Source: Actinomycetospora sp.
Lineage (GTDB): Bacteria; Actinomycetota; Actinomycetes; Mycobacteriales; Pseudonocardiaceae
Assembly (NCBI GenBank): GCA_025925615.1
Contig: JAICLN010000042.1
Location: 1 to 16,049 of the forward strand
Reading direction: 5' to 3'
DNA: 16,049 nt
Shown: positions 5,304 to 12,153 of the stretch, piece by piece
Numbering within the stretch: the first letter of the stretch is position 1
Layout of the letters: each line of letters opens with the position of its first letter
The notes under the pieces: generated by a model
Databases searched by the model: none
The model's input: only the letters and a program-made list of their open reading frames with translations
Told to the model about the DNA's origin: nothing
Made by a program: the position numbers and the translations under genes

Positions 5304-7199
5304 GTGACCGCCGTCGACCACACCGAGAGCGCCGCGCGCCCGCCGGACGAGCCCGACCCCCGACGGTGGCGCGCGCTCGTCGTCTGCCTCGTCGCGGGGT
5401 TCATGACGCTGCTCGACGTCAGCATCGTCAACGTCGCGCTGCCCTCGATGCAGCTGGGCCTCGACGCGTCGTCGGCGGAGCTGTCCTGGGTGGTCTCGGG
5501 CTATGCGCTCACCTTCGGGCTGGTCCTGGTGTCCTCGGGCCGCCTCGGCGACGACCGCGGCCGGCGGAAGCTGTTCCTCATCGCGCTCGCGCTGTTCACG
5601 CTGACCAGCGCCGTCGCCGGCCTCTCGGTGGACCCGACGATGCTCGTCGTCGCCCGCCTCCTGCAGGGCGCGGCCGGCGGGATGATGAACCCGCAGATCA
5701 TCGGGGTCATCCAGCAGCTGTTCTCCGGTCGCGAGCGCGGCCGGGCCTTCGGCCTCTTCGGCGCCGCGATCGGCATCTCCACGGCCGTGGGCCCGCTCAC
5801 CGGTGGCCTGCTCCTGCAGTGGGGCGGGGACCTCGAGGGGTGGCGCTACGTCTTCTACGTCAACGTGCCGATCGGCATCATCGCGTTCCTGCTCGGGATG
5901 CGGCTGCTCCCACGCGACACCTCGGTGGCGAAACAGGACCGCCGACCCCTGGATCTGATCGGGGCCGTGCTGCTCGGGGCCGCCGTCGTCGCGCTGATGC
6001 TGCCGCTGGTGCTCTCCGAGCAGAATCCGTCCGGCGCCCCGTGGTGGCTGGTGGGCGTCGCGGTGCTGCTCCTGTTGCTCTTCGTGGCGTGGGAACGACG
6101 AGCGCGCCAGGTGCACGGGCATCCCCTCGTGAACTTCCGCCTGCTCCGCACCCGTAGCTACGCGCTGGGCACCACGCTCGGGCTGGTCTACTTCGCGGGC
6201 TTCACCTCGATCTTCTTCGTGCTCACTCTGTTCCTGCAGCAGGGCCGCGCCTTCACCCCGCTCGAGGCCGGTCTCGCGCTGACCCCGTTCGCGCTCGGCT
6301 CGGCGGTGTCCTCGGCGCTGGGCGGCCGGTGGGTGTCGCGGTTCGGCAAGCCGCAGATCGTCCTCGGGCTGCTCGCCGTGGCCGTCGGGCTCGTCGCCAC
6401 CGACGTCGTGCTGCGGCTGGACCCGGGCAGCGTGGGCTGGGCGATCGCCGGGCCGCTGCTCGTGGCGGGGATCGGCAGCGGCTTCGTCATCGCGCCCAAC
6501 CAGACGCTGGCCCTCGAGGAGATCCCCCCGCGGGAGGGCGGGACGGCGGCCGGGGTGCTGCAGACCGGGCAACGCGTCGGCTCGGCGATCGGCATCTCCG
6601 CCGTCGGGGCCGTGTTCTTCGGGTCGCTGACCTCGAGCCACGGCGACTGGTCGTCGTCGATCAGCTCCGGGCTCGTCCTCACCGTCGGGCTCGTCATCCT
6701 CGCCCTCGTGGTGGGGGTCGCCGACCTCGTCAGCGACCGCATCGTCCGCCGGCGCCGCGCCGCGGCTCCCGACGACGCCGCTGCTCCCGCTCCCGACGAC
6801 GCCGCTGCTCCCGCTCCCGGCGAGGCCGCCGCTCCCGACAACGCCGCGGCTCCCGACGACGCCGCGGCTCCCGCTCCCGCGAGCAACGGCACGGAGCCTT
6901 CCCGGGAGGGCACGCCCGAGGTCGCCGGCCGGGTGGTGCAGGCCGAGGACGGCCGGCCCGTGGCCGGCGCCGTCCTGACCCTCGTGGACGAGTTCGGCCA
7001 CCAGGCCGCGCGCACCGACGGCGCCGACGACGGCACCTACCGCCTCGGGGCCGCCGCGCCCGGGACGTTCCAGCTGGTGGTGCGCGCACCCGGACGTCGC
7101 CCGAAAGTGGGACGGGTGACGCTGCTCCGACGACGCAGCGAGTACGACGTCGTGCTGCAGGCGAGCGCCGTGGAGCACCTCCTGCCCGTGGTCGATTGA
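5304..7199 (+). CDS. DHA2-family MFS exporter with C-terminal carboxypeptidase-regulatory-like domain
   Basis: 631 residues. Residues 1-485 form a drug:proton antiporter of the DHA2 (14-helix) type: LDVSIVNVALPSM in helix 1, motif A GRLGDDRGRRK (79-89) and motif C-like GISTAVGPLTGGLL, with many hydrophobic helices. Such proteins expel drugs or secreted metabolites using the proton gradient. Residues about 486-530 are an AAPDDAAAPAP-type repeat linker, followed at about 539-625 by a beta-sandwich resembling carboxypeptidase-regulatory/Ig-like domains (EVAGRVVQAEDGRPVAGAVL, DDGTYRLGAAAPGTFQLVVRAPG). With 14 helices and an intracellular N-terminus, the extra domain would be cytoplasmic, unusual for this fold. 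Start GTG 5304 fits the usual short N-terminus; its Shine-Dalgarno site is weak, and a TTG at 5271 is possible. Divergent from the VOC gene. Confidence 0.9.
   Translation: MTAVDHTESAARPPDEPDPRRWRALVVCLVAGFMTLLDVSIVNVALPSMQLGLDASSAELSWVVSGYALTFGLVLVSSGRLGDDRGRRKLFLIALALFTLTSAVAGLSVDPTMLVVARLLQGAAGGMMNPQIIGVIQQLFSGRERGRAFGLFGAAIGISTAVGPLTGGLLLQWGGDLEGWRYVFYVNVPIGIIAFLLGMRLLPRDTSVAKQDRRPLDLIGAVLLGAAVVALMLPLVLSEQNPSGAPWWLVGVAVLLLLLFVAWERRARQVHGHPLVNFRLLRTRSYALGTTLGLVYFAGFTSIFFVLTLFLQQGRAFTPLEAGLALTPFALGSAVSSALGGRWVSRFGKPQIVLGLLAVAVGLVATDVVLRLDPGSVGWAIAGPLLVAGIGSGFVIAPNQTLALEEIPPREGGTAAGVLQTGQRVGSAIGISAVGAVFFGSLTSSHGDWSSSISSGLVLTVGLVILALVVGVADLVSDRIVRRRRAAAPDDAAAPAPDDAAAPAPGEAAAPDNAAAPDDAAAPAPASNGTEPSREGTPEVAGRVVQAEDGRPVAGAVLTLVDEFGHQAARTDGADDGTYRLGAAAPGTFQLVVRAPGRRPKVGRVTLLRRRSEYDVVLQASAVEHLLPVVD
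6771..6878 (+). repeat. In-frame tandem repeats encoding the Ala/Pro/Asp linker of the MFS protein
   Basis: Two identical 24-bp units (6771-6794, 6795-6818), two 18-bp variants (6819-6836, 6837-6854) and a near-identical 24-bp unit (6855-6878), each beginning GACGACGCCG or a close variant. Unit lengths are multiples of three, so copy-number slippage would keep the frame and only change linker length. Confidence 0.85.
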
Positions 7200-7219
7200 T
7201 CGTCACGCCTGCGGGGTAC
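7194..7219 (+). promoter_or_regulatory. Candidate stress-sigma (SigB/SigF-like) promoter for csbD
   Basis: GATT at 7194-7197, 16 bases, then GGGTAC at 7214-7219 resembles the GTTT-N15-17-GGGTA(T/C) pattern of actinobacterial general-stress sigma factors. A dyad TGACCCG-N7-CGGGTCA (7221-7241) follows, before the Shine-Dalgarno site. CsbD of Bacillus subtilis belongs to the sigma-B regulon, which makes the reading plausible. The -35 is imperfect. Confidence 0.4.
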
Positions 7220-7260
7220 CTGACCCGGTGACCACGGGTCACACCTTCAGGAGGCACGCC

Positions 7261-7434
7261 GTGTCCAAGGACGACAAGTTCGACAACAAGGCCCAGGAGC
7301 TCAAGGGCAAGGTCAAGGAAGCTCTCGGCGACGCCACGGACAACAAGGAGTGGCAGGCCGAGGGCAAGAAGGACCAGACCGCCGGCTCCCTCAAGAACGC
7401 GGGCGAGAAGATCAAGGACGCGTTCAAGTCCTGA
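7261..7434 (+). CDS. CsbD-family general stress protein
   Basis: 57 residues, highly charged and Lys-rich: KFDNKAQELKGKVKEALGDA, then EWQAEGKKDQTAGSLKNAGEKIKDAF. This is the complete CsbD pattern (KGKVKEAxG, then a second helix ending in GxxKxA). Members are small, helical, abundant proteins induced by envelope, osmotic or starvation stress; the molecular role is not known. Start GTG 7261 is set by a perfect AGGAGG at 7249-7254 with 6-base spacing; a GTG at 7228 would put the Shine-Dalgarno site inside the gene. The Lys codons are all AAG or nearly so, typical of high expression in this genome type. A strong hairpin follows. Confidence 0.95.
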   Translation: MSKDDKFDNKAQELKGKVKEALGDATDNKEWQAEGKKDQTAGSLKNAGEKIKDAFKS

Positions 7435-7452
7435 TCTCGGCGCCCCGGCGTC

Positions 7453-7487
7453 CGTCCGGGCCGTACCCCAGGGGTACGGCCCGGACG
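7453..7487. terminator. Hairpin between csbD and the convergent DMT transporter gene
   Basis: Arms 7453-7468 and 7472-7487 are perfectly complementary (16 bp, very GC-rich) around a 3-base loop. It is followed by a mixed GT/CT stretch. It lies between convergent stops at 7434 and 7504 and can serve both strands. Confidence 0.85.
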
Positions 7488-7503
7488 TGTGTCGTCCTCC
7501 GGC

Positions 7504-8361
7504 TCACACCCGCTTGAGCGGCGGTCGCGCCACGCCGTCGTCGCCGGCCAGCGAGGCCTGCGCGGGCGAGCGGGCCAGCACCACGACCCCGCCCAGCGCG
7601 AGCACCAGCCCCACCACGAACGGCACCACCCACCCGCTGCGGATGCCGTCGCCGAGCAGGATCAGCCCGAGCAGCCCCGGCGCCAGGGTCTCGGTCACCG
7701 CGAGCACCGCGACGACGGGTCCGACCGCACCCCGCGACAGCGCCACCGTGTAGAGGCCCAGACCGAGCGCGGCGTAGCCCAGCAGGGACCACGCCACCGG
7801 GTCGCTGATCACGGTCCGGACCACCTCGCCGACCGGGCCGTCGAGGTCGACGAGCCGCACCGCGACCGCCGTGCCCCCGAAGCTCAGCCCGGCGAGGAAC
7901 GCGATCGGCACGGACCGGCGGCTCCGCAGTGCGGTGCTGATACCGACGACGGCGAGGACCACCAGCACCACCAGGAGCGCGATCGTGCCGCCGAGCCCGG
8001 AGTGCGGCAGGTCCCGGGTCTCCGCACTGCCCACGAGCAGGCCGAGCCCGACGATGTTGGCGCCGGCCGCGAGCAGGTCCACCCGGCGCAGCGGCGTGTC
8101 GAACACCCAGTGCGACGCGACGACGGTGATCGCCACCTGCCCGGAGACGATCGCCTGCACGGCCACGATCGGCATGTAGCGCAACGCCAGCACCGTCAGG
8201 ACCCAGCCGAGGATGTCCAGCAGCAGGCCGCCGAGGTAGAGCGGGCTCGTGACCACCCCGGCAGCGTGCGTGGCCCGGCGGGTGGCCATCGCCTCGAGCA
8301 GGGCCGCCCCGGCGTTGGCCGCCGCGGCCACGAGTGCCGCCGCGAGGCCGAGCACCAGCAC
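7504..8361 (-). CDS. DMT/EamA-type multidrug or metabolite transporter permease
   Basis: 285 residues, almost wholly hydrophobic, with about nine or ten helices arranged as two related halves. Segments seen include VLVLGLAAALVAAAANAGAA, LGGLLLDILGWVLTVLALRY, VAVQAIVSGQVAITVVASHW, GGTIALLVVLVVLAVVG, VAVLAVTETLAPGLLGLILL and GWVVPFVVGLVLALGGVVVL. The EPxx-like region of the second half (VTETLAPGLLG) sits where DMT transporters carry the conserved E-P motif. Substrate unknown. Start: GTG 8361 has a perfect AGGAGG with 6-base spacing (8368-8373). The frame stays open to 8625, but that extension is Arg/Ser-rich and non-coding in character. Convergent with csbD. Confidence 0.9.
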   Translation of the reverse strand: MLVLGLAAALVAAAANAGAALLEAMATRRATHAAGVVTSPLYLGGLLLDILGWVLTVLALRYMPIVAVQAIVSGQVAITVVASHWVFDTPLRRVDLLAAGANIVGLGLLVGSAETRDLPHSGLGGTIALLVVLVVLAVVGISTALRSRRSVPIAFLAGLSFGGTAVAVRLVDLDGPVGEVVRTVISDPVAWSLLGYAALGLGLYTVALSRGAVGPVVAVLAVTETLAPGLLGLILLGDGIRSGWVVPFVVGLVLALGGVVVLARSPAQASLAGDDGVARPPLKRV

Positions 8362-8428
8362 GCGCTTCCTCCTGGGTCCGCCGTCGCCACGCCGAGATCT
8401 CTTCGGACATCGGCAGCCGAGCGACCGC

Positions 8429-8447
8429 CCGGGCAGAGTGTGCCCGG
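8429..8447. promoter_or_regulatory. Hairpin or dyad upstream of the DMT transporter gene
   Basis: CCGGGCA-GAGTG-TGCCCGG: perfect 7-bp arms around 5 bases, about 70-85 bases before the GTG at 8361 on the minus strand. It could be an operator or a leader-RNA hairpin; there is no further evidence. Confidence 0.25.
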
Positions 8448-8541
8448 AGTCCGCTTCCGCCGCGTGCCGTCGGGGGTCGACGACACGCCGACCGGTTACC
8501 CGGTGACGGCGCTGGGACGGTGACGACGAGGTGGAGGTGCG

Positions 8542-9080
8542 GTGACGGCCGGCTGGTGGATCGTCGTCGGGACGGCGGTGGTCGCGCTGGTGGTGCTCGT
8601 CGCCGCCCTGGTCGTCCGGGCACACCGGGGGTCCTGCCGGAGCTGGACCTCGGCCGCGGCGACCCCCAGCGCCGCCGTGTGGGATCCCTCACCATCCGCG
8701 GGCTCACGGGAGCCGTGGAGCGCCCCCGTCCGCCGGTCGGGACCCGGCTGGCCGAGGAGACCTCGACGTCGCTGCCGTCCGGGCACTCCGTGATGGCCGT
8801 CCCGGGCTCGGGCTGTCGGTCGTGGCCGTGCTCGCCTCGCGCCGCCCCGCGTACGGCGGAGCGGGGTGCGGGCGGCAACCGTGCTGGTCGGGGCCCTCCA
8901 CGCCATCGCGATCGGGCTCGACCGGGTGTATCTCGGCGTCCACCGGACGACCGACGTCACGGTCGAGTGGCTGCTCGGTGGGGCCTCCTGGCCCTCACCA
9001 TCGGATCTTCTGTGATCCTCGAAGCGCGCGTGGCGGAGATTCATCCCTCGGAAGGAGTATCTGCGGCACCGCTACGCTGA
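8542..9080 (+). pseudogene. Frameshifted remnant of a PAP2-superfamily phosphatase
   Basis: No single frame encodes the protein, but the motifs appear in order across frames. Frame 1 from GTG 8542 (GGAGG just upstream) gives a membrane segment WWIVVGTAVVALVVLVAALV. Frame 3 gives VERPRPPVGT and LPSGHSVMA (PSGH at 8775-8786), the first two PAP2 phosphatase motifs. Frame 2 gives GLSVVAVLASRRP. Frame 1 again gives GALHAIAIGLDRVYLGVHRTTD (8881 onward), the third motif with its histidine and aspartate. Frame 3 then gives LLALTIGSSVIL, a terminal helix, up to a stop at 9078-9080. At least four frame changes are needed, so the gene is dead unless the assembly is faulty. The region between the first helix and the RP motif also seems shortened. 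Intact relatives are membrane lipid-phosphate phosphatases. Confidence 0.75.
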
Positions 9081-9114
9081 CGCGCTGCCGAGGATCTCGG
9101 GCTCGAGCGGTCCG

Positions 9115-9120
9115 TAGCGT
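9115..9120 (+). promoter_or_regulatory. Candidate -10 element upstream of the monooxygenase-lactamase operon
   Basis: TAGCGT (TANNNT type), 65 bases before GTG 9186, with no clear -35. It is followed by an inverted repeat at 9131-9156. Confidence 0.25.
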
Positions 9121-9130
9121 CACTCGAATG

Positions 9131-9156
9131 CGCTGTCTAGGGTTTTCGCGACAGCG
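9131..9156. promoter_or_regulatory. Inverted repeat upstream of the FAD oxidoreductase, possible operator
   Basis: CGCTGTC (9131-9137) and GACAGCG (9150-9156) form perfect 7-bp arms with a 12-base, relatively AT-rich spacer. The repeat is 30 bases before GTG 9186 and just after a -10-like TAGCGT. Position and symmetry suggest a repressor site in the leader. Confidence 0.35.
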
Positions 9157-9185
9157 CCGTCCGACGGGGAACGGGGGTCCCAGAG

Positions 9186-10328
9186 GTGGAGCACGTGCCG
9201 CTCCTGGCCCTCGGCGCCGGGATCGACGGCCTCGCGGCCGCCCTGTGCCTCGCGCACCAGGGCTTCCCCGTGCAACTGCTGGAGCGCGGCCCGGACCCGG
9301 AGTCGCTCGACGACGCGGGCCCGTCGGGCTCGATGGTCCTGCGGCCCTCGGCCGCCCGGGTCCTGCAGGGCCTCGGGCTGCTCGAGACGCTGCGACCGAG
9401 GGCGCTGGAGGTGCAGCGCTACTGCCACCTCGACGCCGCCAGCGGGCAGCCGCTGCGCAAGGTCGAGCTCGGCGACGTCGCCCGGGCGCGCTTCGGCTAC
9501 CCGTGCCTGATCGTGACCCGCCGCGATGTCCGCCGCGCCCTCGCCGAGGCCTGTGCCGCCGACGAGATGATCGGCGTGCACTACGAGTCGCGCCCCACCG
9601 CCGTCGAGGACATCGGGGACGCCGCCCTGGTGACCCTGGAGGACGGCGCCCAGTGGCGGGCCGAGGCGCTCGTGGGTGCTGACGGGGCGTCCAGCCGGGT
9701 GCGGGGCCTGCTCGAGGCCGGGACGGGGGCGCTCTCGCCCACTTTCGTCGTCCGCCGCGCCACGGTGGCCTCCAGCGCGGGTGAGCCGGCGAGCCCGGAG
9801 CTGCGGGTGTGGTCGGGTCCGCAGCTGCAGGCCATGCGGCTGCCCTCGCCCCATGGCGGCGCCGAGATCGTCCTCGTCATGCGCGCCGACCTGCCGCCGG
9901 CCGAGCGGGAGTGGGTCGTCTCCCGACTGGAGCCCGAGCTGCGACGCTCCGTGAGCGCCGTCGTCGCCCGCGAGCCCGAGCAGGTCCTCGCCCACCAGCG
10001 GCCGCTGTCGCGCTGGACCCGCAACCGCCTCACCGTCCTGGGCGCGGCCGCCCAGCCGCTCCTGCCGCACGCCGGCGAGGAGGAGAACCAGACGCTGCTC
10101 GACGCGCACGCCCTCGGTGCCGCCTTCGACCGCTCGGACGGCCGCATCCTCCCCGGCCTCGAGGGCTACGAGACGCTGCGCGCCCCGGCCCGCGCCGCCT
10201 GTGCCGCACGGGTGGCCGAGTTCGCCGCCCTCTCCCACGCCGAGGGCCTCACCCGGCGCCTGCGCGACCGGCTGTGGGCCCGCGAGGCCGTCGACGAGGT
10301 CGCGGAGGTGCTCGGCGAGGTTCCGTGA
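9186..10328 (+). CDS. FAD-dependent monooxygenase-like protein with degenerate FAD motifs
   Basis: 380 residues with the layout of class A flavoprotein hydroxylases. A Rossmann dinucleotide motif LGAGIDGLAAALCLAHQGF lies at residues 9-27 and ends in an acidic strand (VQLLERG). A DG-type motif GADGASSRVR is at 164-173. The third fingerprint, normally GDAAHP, reads GAAAQP (286-291): the Asp that contacts the FAD ribityl chain and the His are both replaced, and the following segment is AGEEENQTLLDA rather than GQGANQ. FAD binding or hydroxylation may therefore be altered. Substrate unknown. GTG 9186 begins only 9 residues before the motif, so the start is near-minimal; the Shine-Dalgarno site is weak. 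The lactamase-like gene follows after 19 bp and is probably co-transcribed. Confidence 0.88.
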   Translation: MEHVPLLALGAGIDGLAAALCLAHQGFPVQLLERGPDPESLDDAGPSGSMVLRPSAARVLQGLGLLETLRPRALEVQRYCHLDAASGQPLRKVELGDVARARFGYPCLIVTRRDVRRALAEACAADEMIGVHYESRPTAVEDIGDAALVTLEDGAQWRAEALVGADGASSRVRGLLEAGTGALSPTFVVRRATVASSAGEPASPELRVWSGPQLQAMRLPSPHGGAEIVLVMRADLPPAEREWVVSRLEPELRRSVSAVVAREPEQVLAHQRPLSRWTRNRLTVLGAAAQPLLPHAGEEENQTLLDAHALGAAFDRSDGRILPGLEGYETLRAPARAACAARVAEFAALSHAEGLTRRLRDRLWAREAVDEVAEVLGEVP

Positions 10329-10347
10329 TCGGGGTGAGGATGCGGAC

Positions 10348-11598
10348 ATGACCTCCTCCCCGCTCGCCGTCGAGAAGGACCCCGCCGCCCTGGGGTTCGA
10401 CCCGTCCCGGTTGTCCCGCATCGACGACCACTTCCGCCGCTATGTCGACGACGGTCGGCTCGCGGGCTGGCAGGTCGTCGTCACCCGCCGCGGGCACGTG
10501 GTGCACTCCAGCGAGGCGGGGCAGCGCGACGAGGAGGCCGGCCTGCCGGTCGAGCCGGACACCCGTTGGCGGATCTACTCGATGTCCAAGCCGATCACCT
10601 CGGTCGCCGCGCTGATCCTCTGGGAGCGCGGCGAGCTCGAGCTCACCGACCCGATCAGCCGCTGGCTCCCCGCGTTCGCCGAGCCCCGGGTCTACGTCCG
10701 CGGATCGAGTGGCGCGCCCCTGACGATGCCCAGCCCGGAGCCGATCCGCGTCTGGCACCTGCTCACCCACACCGCCGGGCTGACCTACGGCTTCCACCAC
10801 GCCCACCCGATCGACGAGCTGTACCGCGCGGCCGGCTTCGAGTGGGGCGTCCCCGCCGGGCTCGACCTCGCCGGCTGTGTCGACGCCTGGGCCCGCATGC
10901 CGCTGGTGCACACCCCCGGCACGGAGTGGAACTACAGCCACGCCACCGACGTCCTCGGGCGCCTCGTCGAGGTCGTCTCGGGCAGGTCCCTCGACGCGTT
11001 CCTCGACGAGGAGATCCTCACCCCGCTCGGTATGACGGCCACCGCGTTCGCCGCCGACGACCCCTCCCGCACCGCGGCGCTCTACGCCCGCACGGCCGAC
11101 GGCGCCCGGGTCCGGGCGGACGCCTTCGGGGCGCCGTTCCTCGAGCCCCCGACGTGGCTCTCGGGCGGCGGCGGCCTCGTGTCCACCGCATCGGACTATC
11201 ACCGCTTCACCCAGATGCTGCTGCGCGGCGGTGAGCTCGACGGCGTCCGCGTCCTCGGCTCGCGCACCGTGGCCTACATGGGACGCAACCACCTGCCCGG
11301 TGGCGGCGACCTCACCGAGGTCGGGCGGCCGCTGTTCGCCGAGATGCCCTTCGACGGGGTCGGGTTCGGGCTCGGGGTCTCCGTCGTGCTCGACCCGACG
11401 GCGTACCGGACGCTCTGCAGTGCAGGTGAGATGGCCTGGGGCGGCGCCGCGAGCACCGCGTTCTGGGTCGATCCCGTCGAGGAGATCACCGCGCACTTCT
11501 TCACCCAGTTGATGCCCTCGAGCGCCTATCCGATCCGGAGCTCGCTGCGCCGGCTGGTGTACCAGGCCCTCGTCGATGAGCCGCCGCGAGCAGTCTGA
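10348..11598 (+). CDS. Serine hydrolase, class C beta-lactamase/EstB-like family
   Basis: 416 residues. Seen: the active-site S78-M-S-K81 (RIYSMSKPITSVAALIL), the tyrosine motif Y196-S-H in TEWNYSHATDVLGRLVE, LTHTAGLTYGF between them, and AWGGAAST (W364-G-G), which replaces the KTG box in this esterase-like subgroup. There is no signal peptide, so the protein is probably cytoplasmic. That argues for an esterase, transesterase or amidohydrolase acting on a small metabolite (as EstB or LovD relatives do) rather than a secreted penicillin-destroying enzyme. Start: ATG 10348 with GTGAGGA seven bases upstream. It lies 19 bp after the flavoprotein gene in the same operon, so the two may modify the same compound (inference). 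Confidence 0.92.
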   Translation: MTSSPLAVEKDPAALGFDPSRLSRIDDHFRRYVDDGRLAGWQVVVTRRGHVVHSSEAGQRDEEAGLPVEPDTRWRIYSMSKPITSVAALILWERGELELTDPISRWLPAFAEPRVYVRGSSGAPLTMPSPEPIRVWHLLTHTAGLTYGFHHAHPIDELYRAAGFEWGVPAGLDLAGCVDAWARMPLVHTPGTEWNYSHATDVLGRLVEVVSGRSLDAFLDEEILTPLGMTATAFAADDPSRTAALYARTADGARVRADAFGAPFLEPPTWLSGGGGLVSTASDYHRFTQMLLRGGELDGVRVLGSRTVAYMGRNHLPGGGDLTEVGRPLFAEMPFDGVGFGLGVSVVLDPTAYRTLCSAGEMAWGGAASTAFWVDPVEEITAHFFTQLMPSSAYPIRSSLRRLVYQALVDEPPRAV

Positions 11599-11617
11599 AC
11601 CGCCGAACCAGAACGCA

Positions 11618-11648
11618 GCGTGTGCTCGTCGTGAGCGGCCGTACACGC
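11618..11648 (+). terminator. Weak bulged hairpin after the hydrolase gene
   Basis: GCGTGT (11618-11623) with ACACGC (11643-11648), and inside them GCTC/GAGC around a 5-base loop, leave a 6-base bulge on one side. It lies 20 bases after the stop at 11598. Marginal as a terminator. Confidence 0.25.
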
Positions 11649-11693
11649 AGTGTCATGTTCCTGAGGAGATGGCGGGTCACCCTGAGAGAGGGC

Positions 11694-11721
11694 TGCACAG
11701 CACACCCCCGCTCTGTAGCGT
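11694..11721 (+). promoter_or_regulatory. Candidate promoter of the 99-aa protein gene
   Basis: TGCACA (11694-11699), 16 bases, TAGCGT (11716-11721). The leader to ATG 11768 would be about 40 bases. Confidence 0.4.
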
Positions 11722-11767
11722 CTGCGGCTGCCATCGGGGAGCCGATGACACGGGGCGAGGGAGACGG

Positions 11768-12067
11768 ATGAGCGTGACGCCGGGGCCACGACGACGACCT
11801 GCCGGGCCGCACCCGGAGCGCGGCGCCACGGACACGGCCGGGGTGCCCGAGCCGCGGTCCGGGCCCGAACCGGGAGGAACGGGGATCGTCTCGGGCGTCC
11901 CCTCCCAGCGGACCGCGGCGGACGTCTACCGGGTCAGCGAGGACCAGGTGCACCGCGCTCGGATGGCGGTCGCCCGGAACGCGGTGGACTCCGACGACTG
12001 CCGGGAGCTGCTCGACATGCTCGGGCTGATCGGCGAGCCCGGCGAACCACCGCCGGTCCGTCGCTGA
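11768..12067 (+). CDS. Unrecognised 99-aa protein with conserved-looking C-terminal helical segment
   Basis: I do not recognise a named family. The first 50 or so residues are Pro/Gly/Arg-rich and disordered-looking. The last half, from PSQRTAADVYRVSEDQVHRA through MAVARNAVDSDDCRELLDML, reads as two or three charged amphipathic helices with a single cysteine and looks like a genuine small domain. No signal peptide or membrane helix. Start: ATG 11768 with AGGGAG four bases upstream; the frame is open from 11576, but that part is not protein-like and overlaps the preceding gene's end. A separate promoter-like pair lies upstream. It is 86 bp before the TetR gene, same direction; a functional link is not shown. 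Confidence 0.65.
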   Translation: MSVTPGPRRRPAGPHPERGATDTAGVPEPRSGPEPGGTGIVSGVPSQRTAADVYRVSEDQVHRARMAVARNAVDSDDCRELLDMLGLIGEPGEPPPVRR

Positions 12068-12138
12068 GCGCTGGGCCGCTGATCCCCGGGCCGCTGATCG
12101 CTGCGCCGGGGGGACACGCCCTCCACATCTGCGCGCCG

Positions 12139-12144
12139 TAGCGT
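12139..12144 (+). promoter_or_regulatory. Candidate -10 of a leaderless promoter for the TetR gene
   Basis: TAGCGT ends 9 bases before ATG 12154, placing the expected transcription start on or next to the start codon. No Shine-Dalgarno sequence is present between them, as expected of a leaderless mRNA. The -35 is not evident. Confidence 0.4.
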
Positions 12145-12153
12145 GGGTTCGCC

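Noticed and set aside
3686..5431. A 581-codon minus-strand frame across merR, the oxidoreductase and the VOC gene
   Set aside because: It runs through two terminator arms and opposes recognisable genes; its composition is typical of antisense high-GC frames.
6771..6878. Tandem repeats considered as a CRISPR or regulatory repeat array
   Set aside because: Units are contiguous, in frame and encode a low-complexity protein linker; there are no spacers.
4803..7178. A 791-codon open frame on the minus strand opposite the MFS gene
   Set aside because: It is the antisense shadow of a G/C-third-position gene; the product is His/Arg/Asp/Gly-rich with no domain, while the plus strand encodes a clear transporter.
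8362..8625. N-terminal extension of the DMT transporter to 8625
   Set aside because: The added residues are Arg/Ser/His-rich, and the perfect AGGAGG at 8368-8373 sets the start at GTG 8361.
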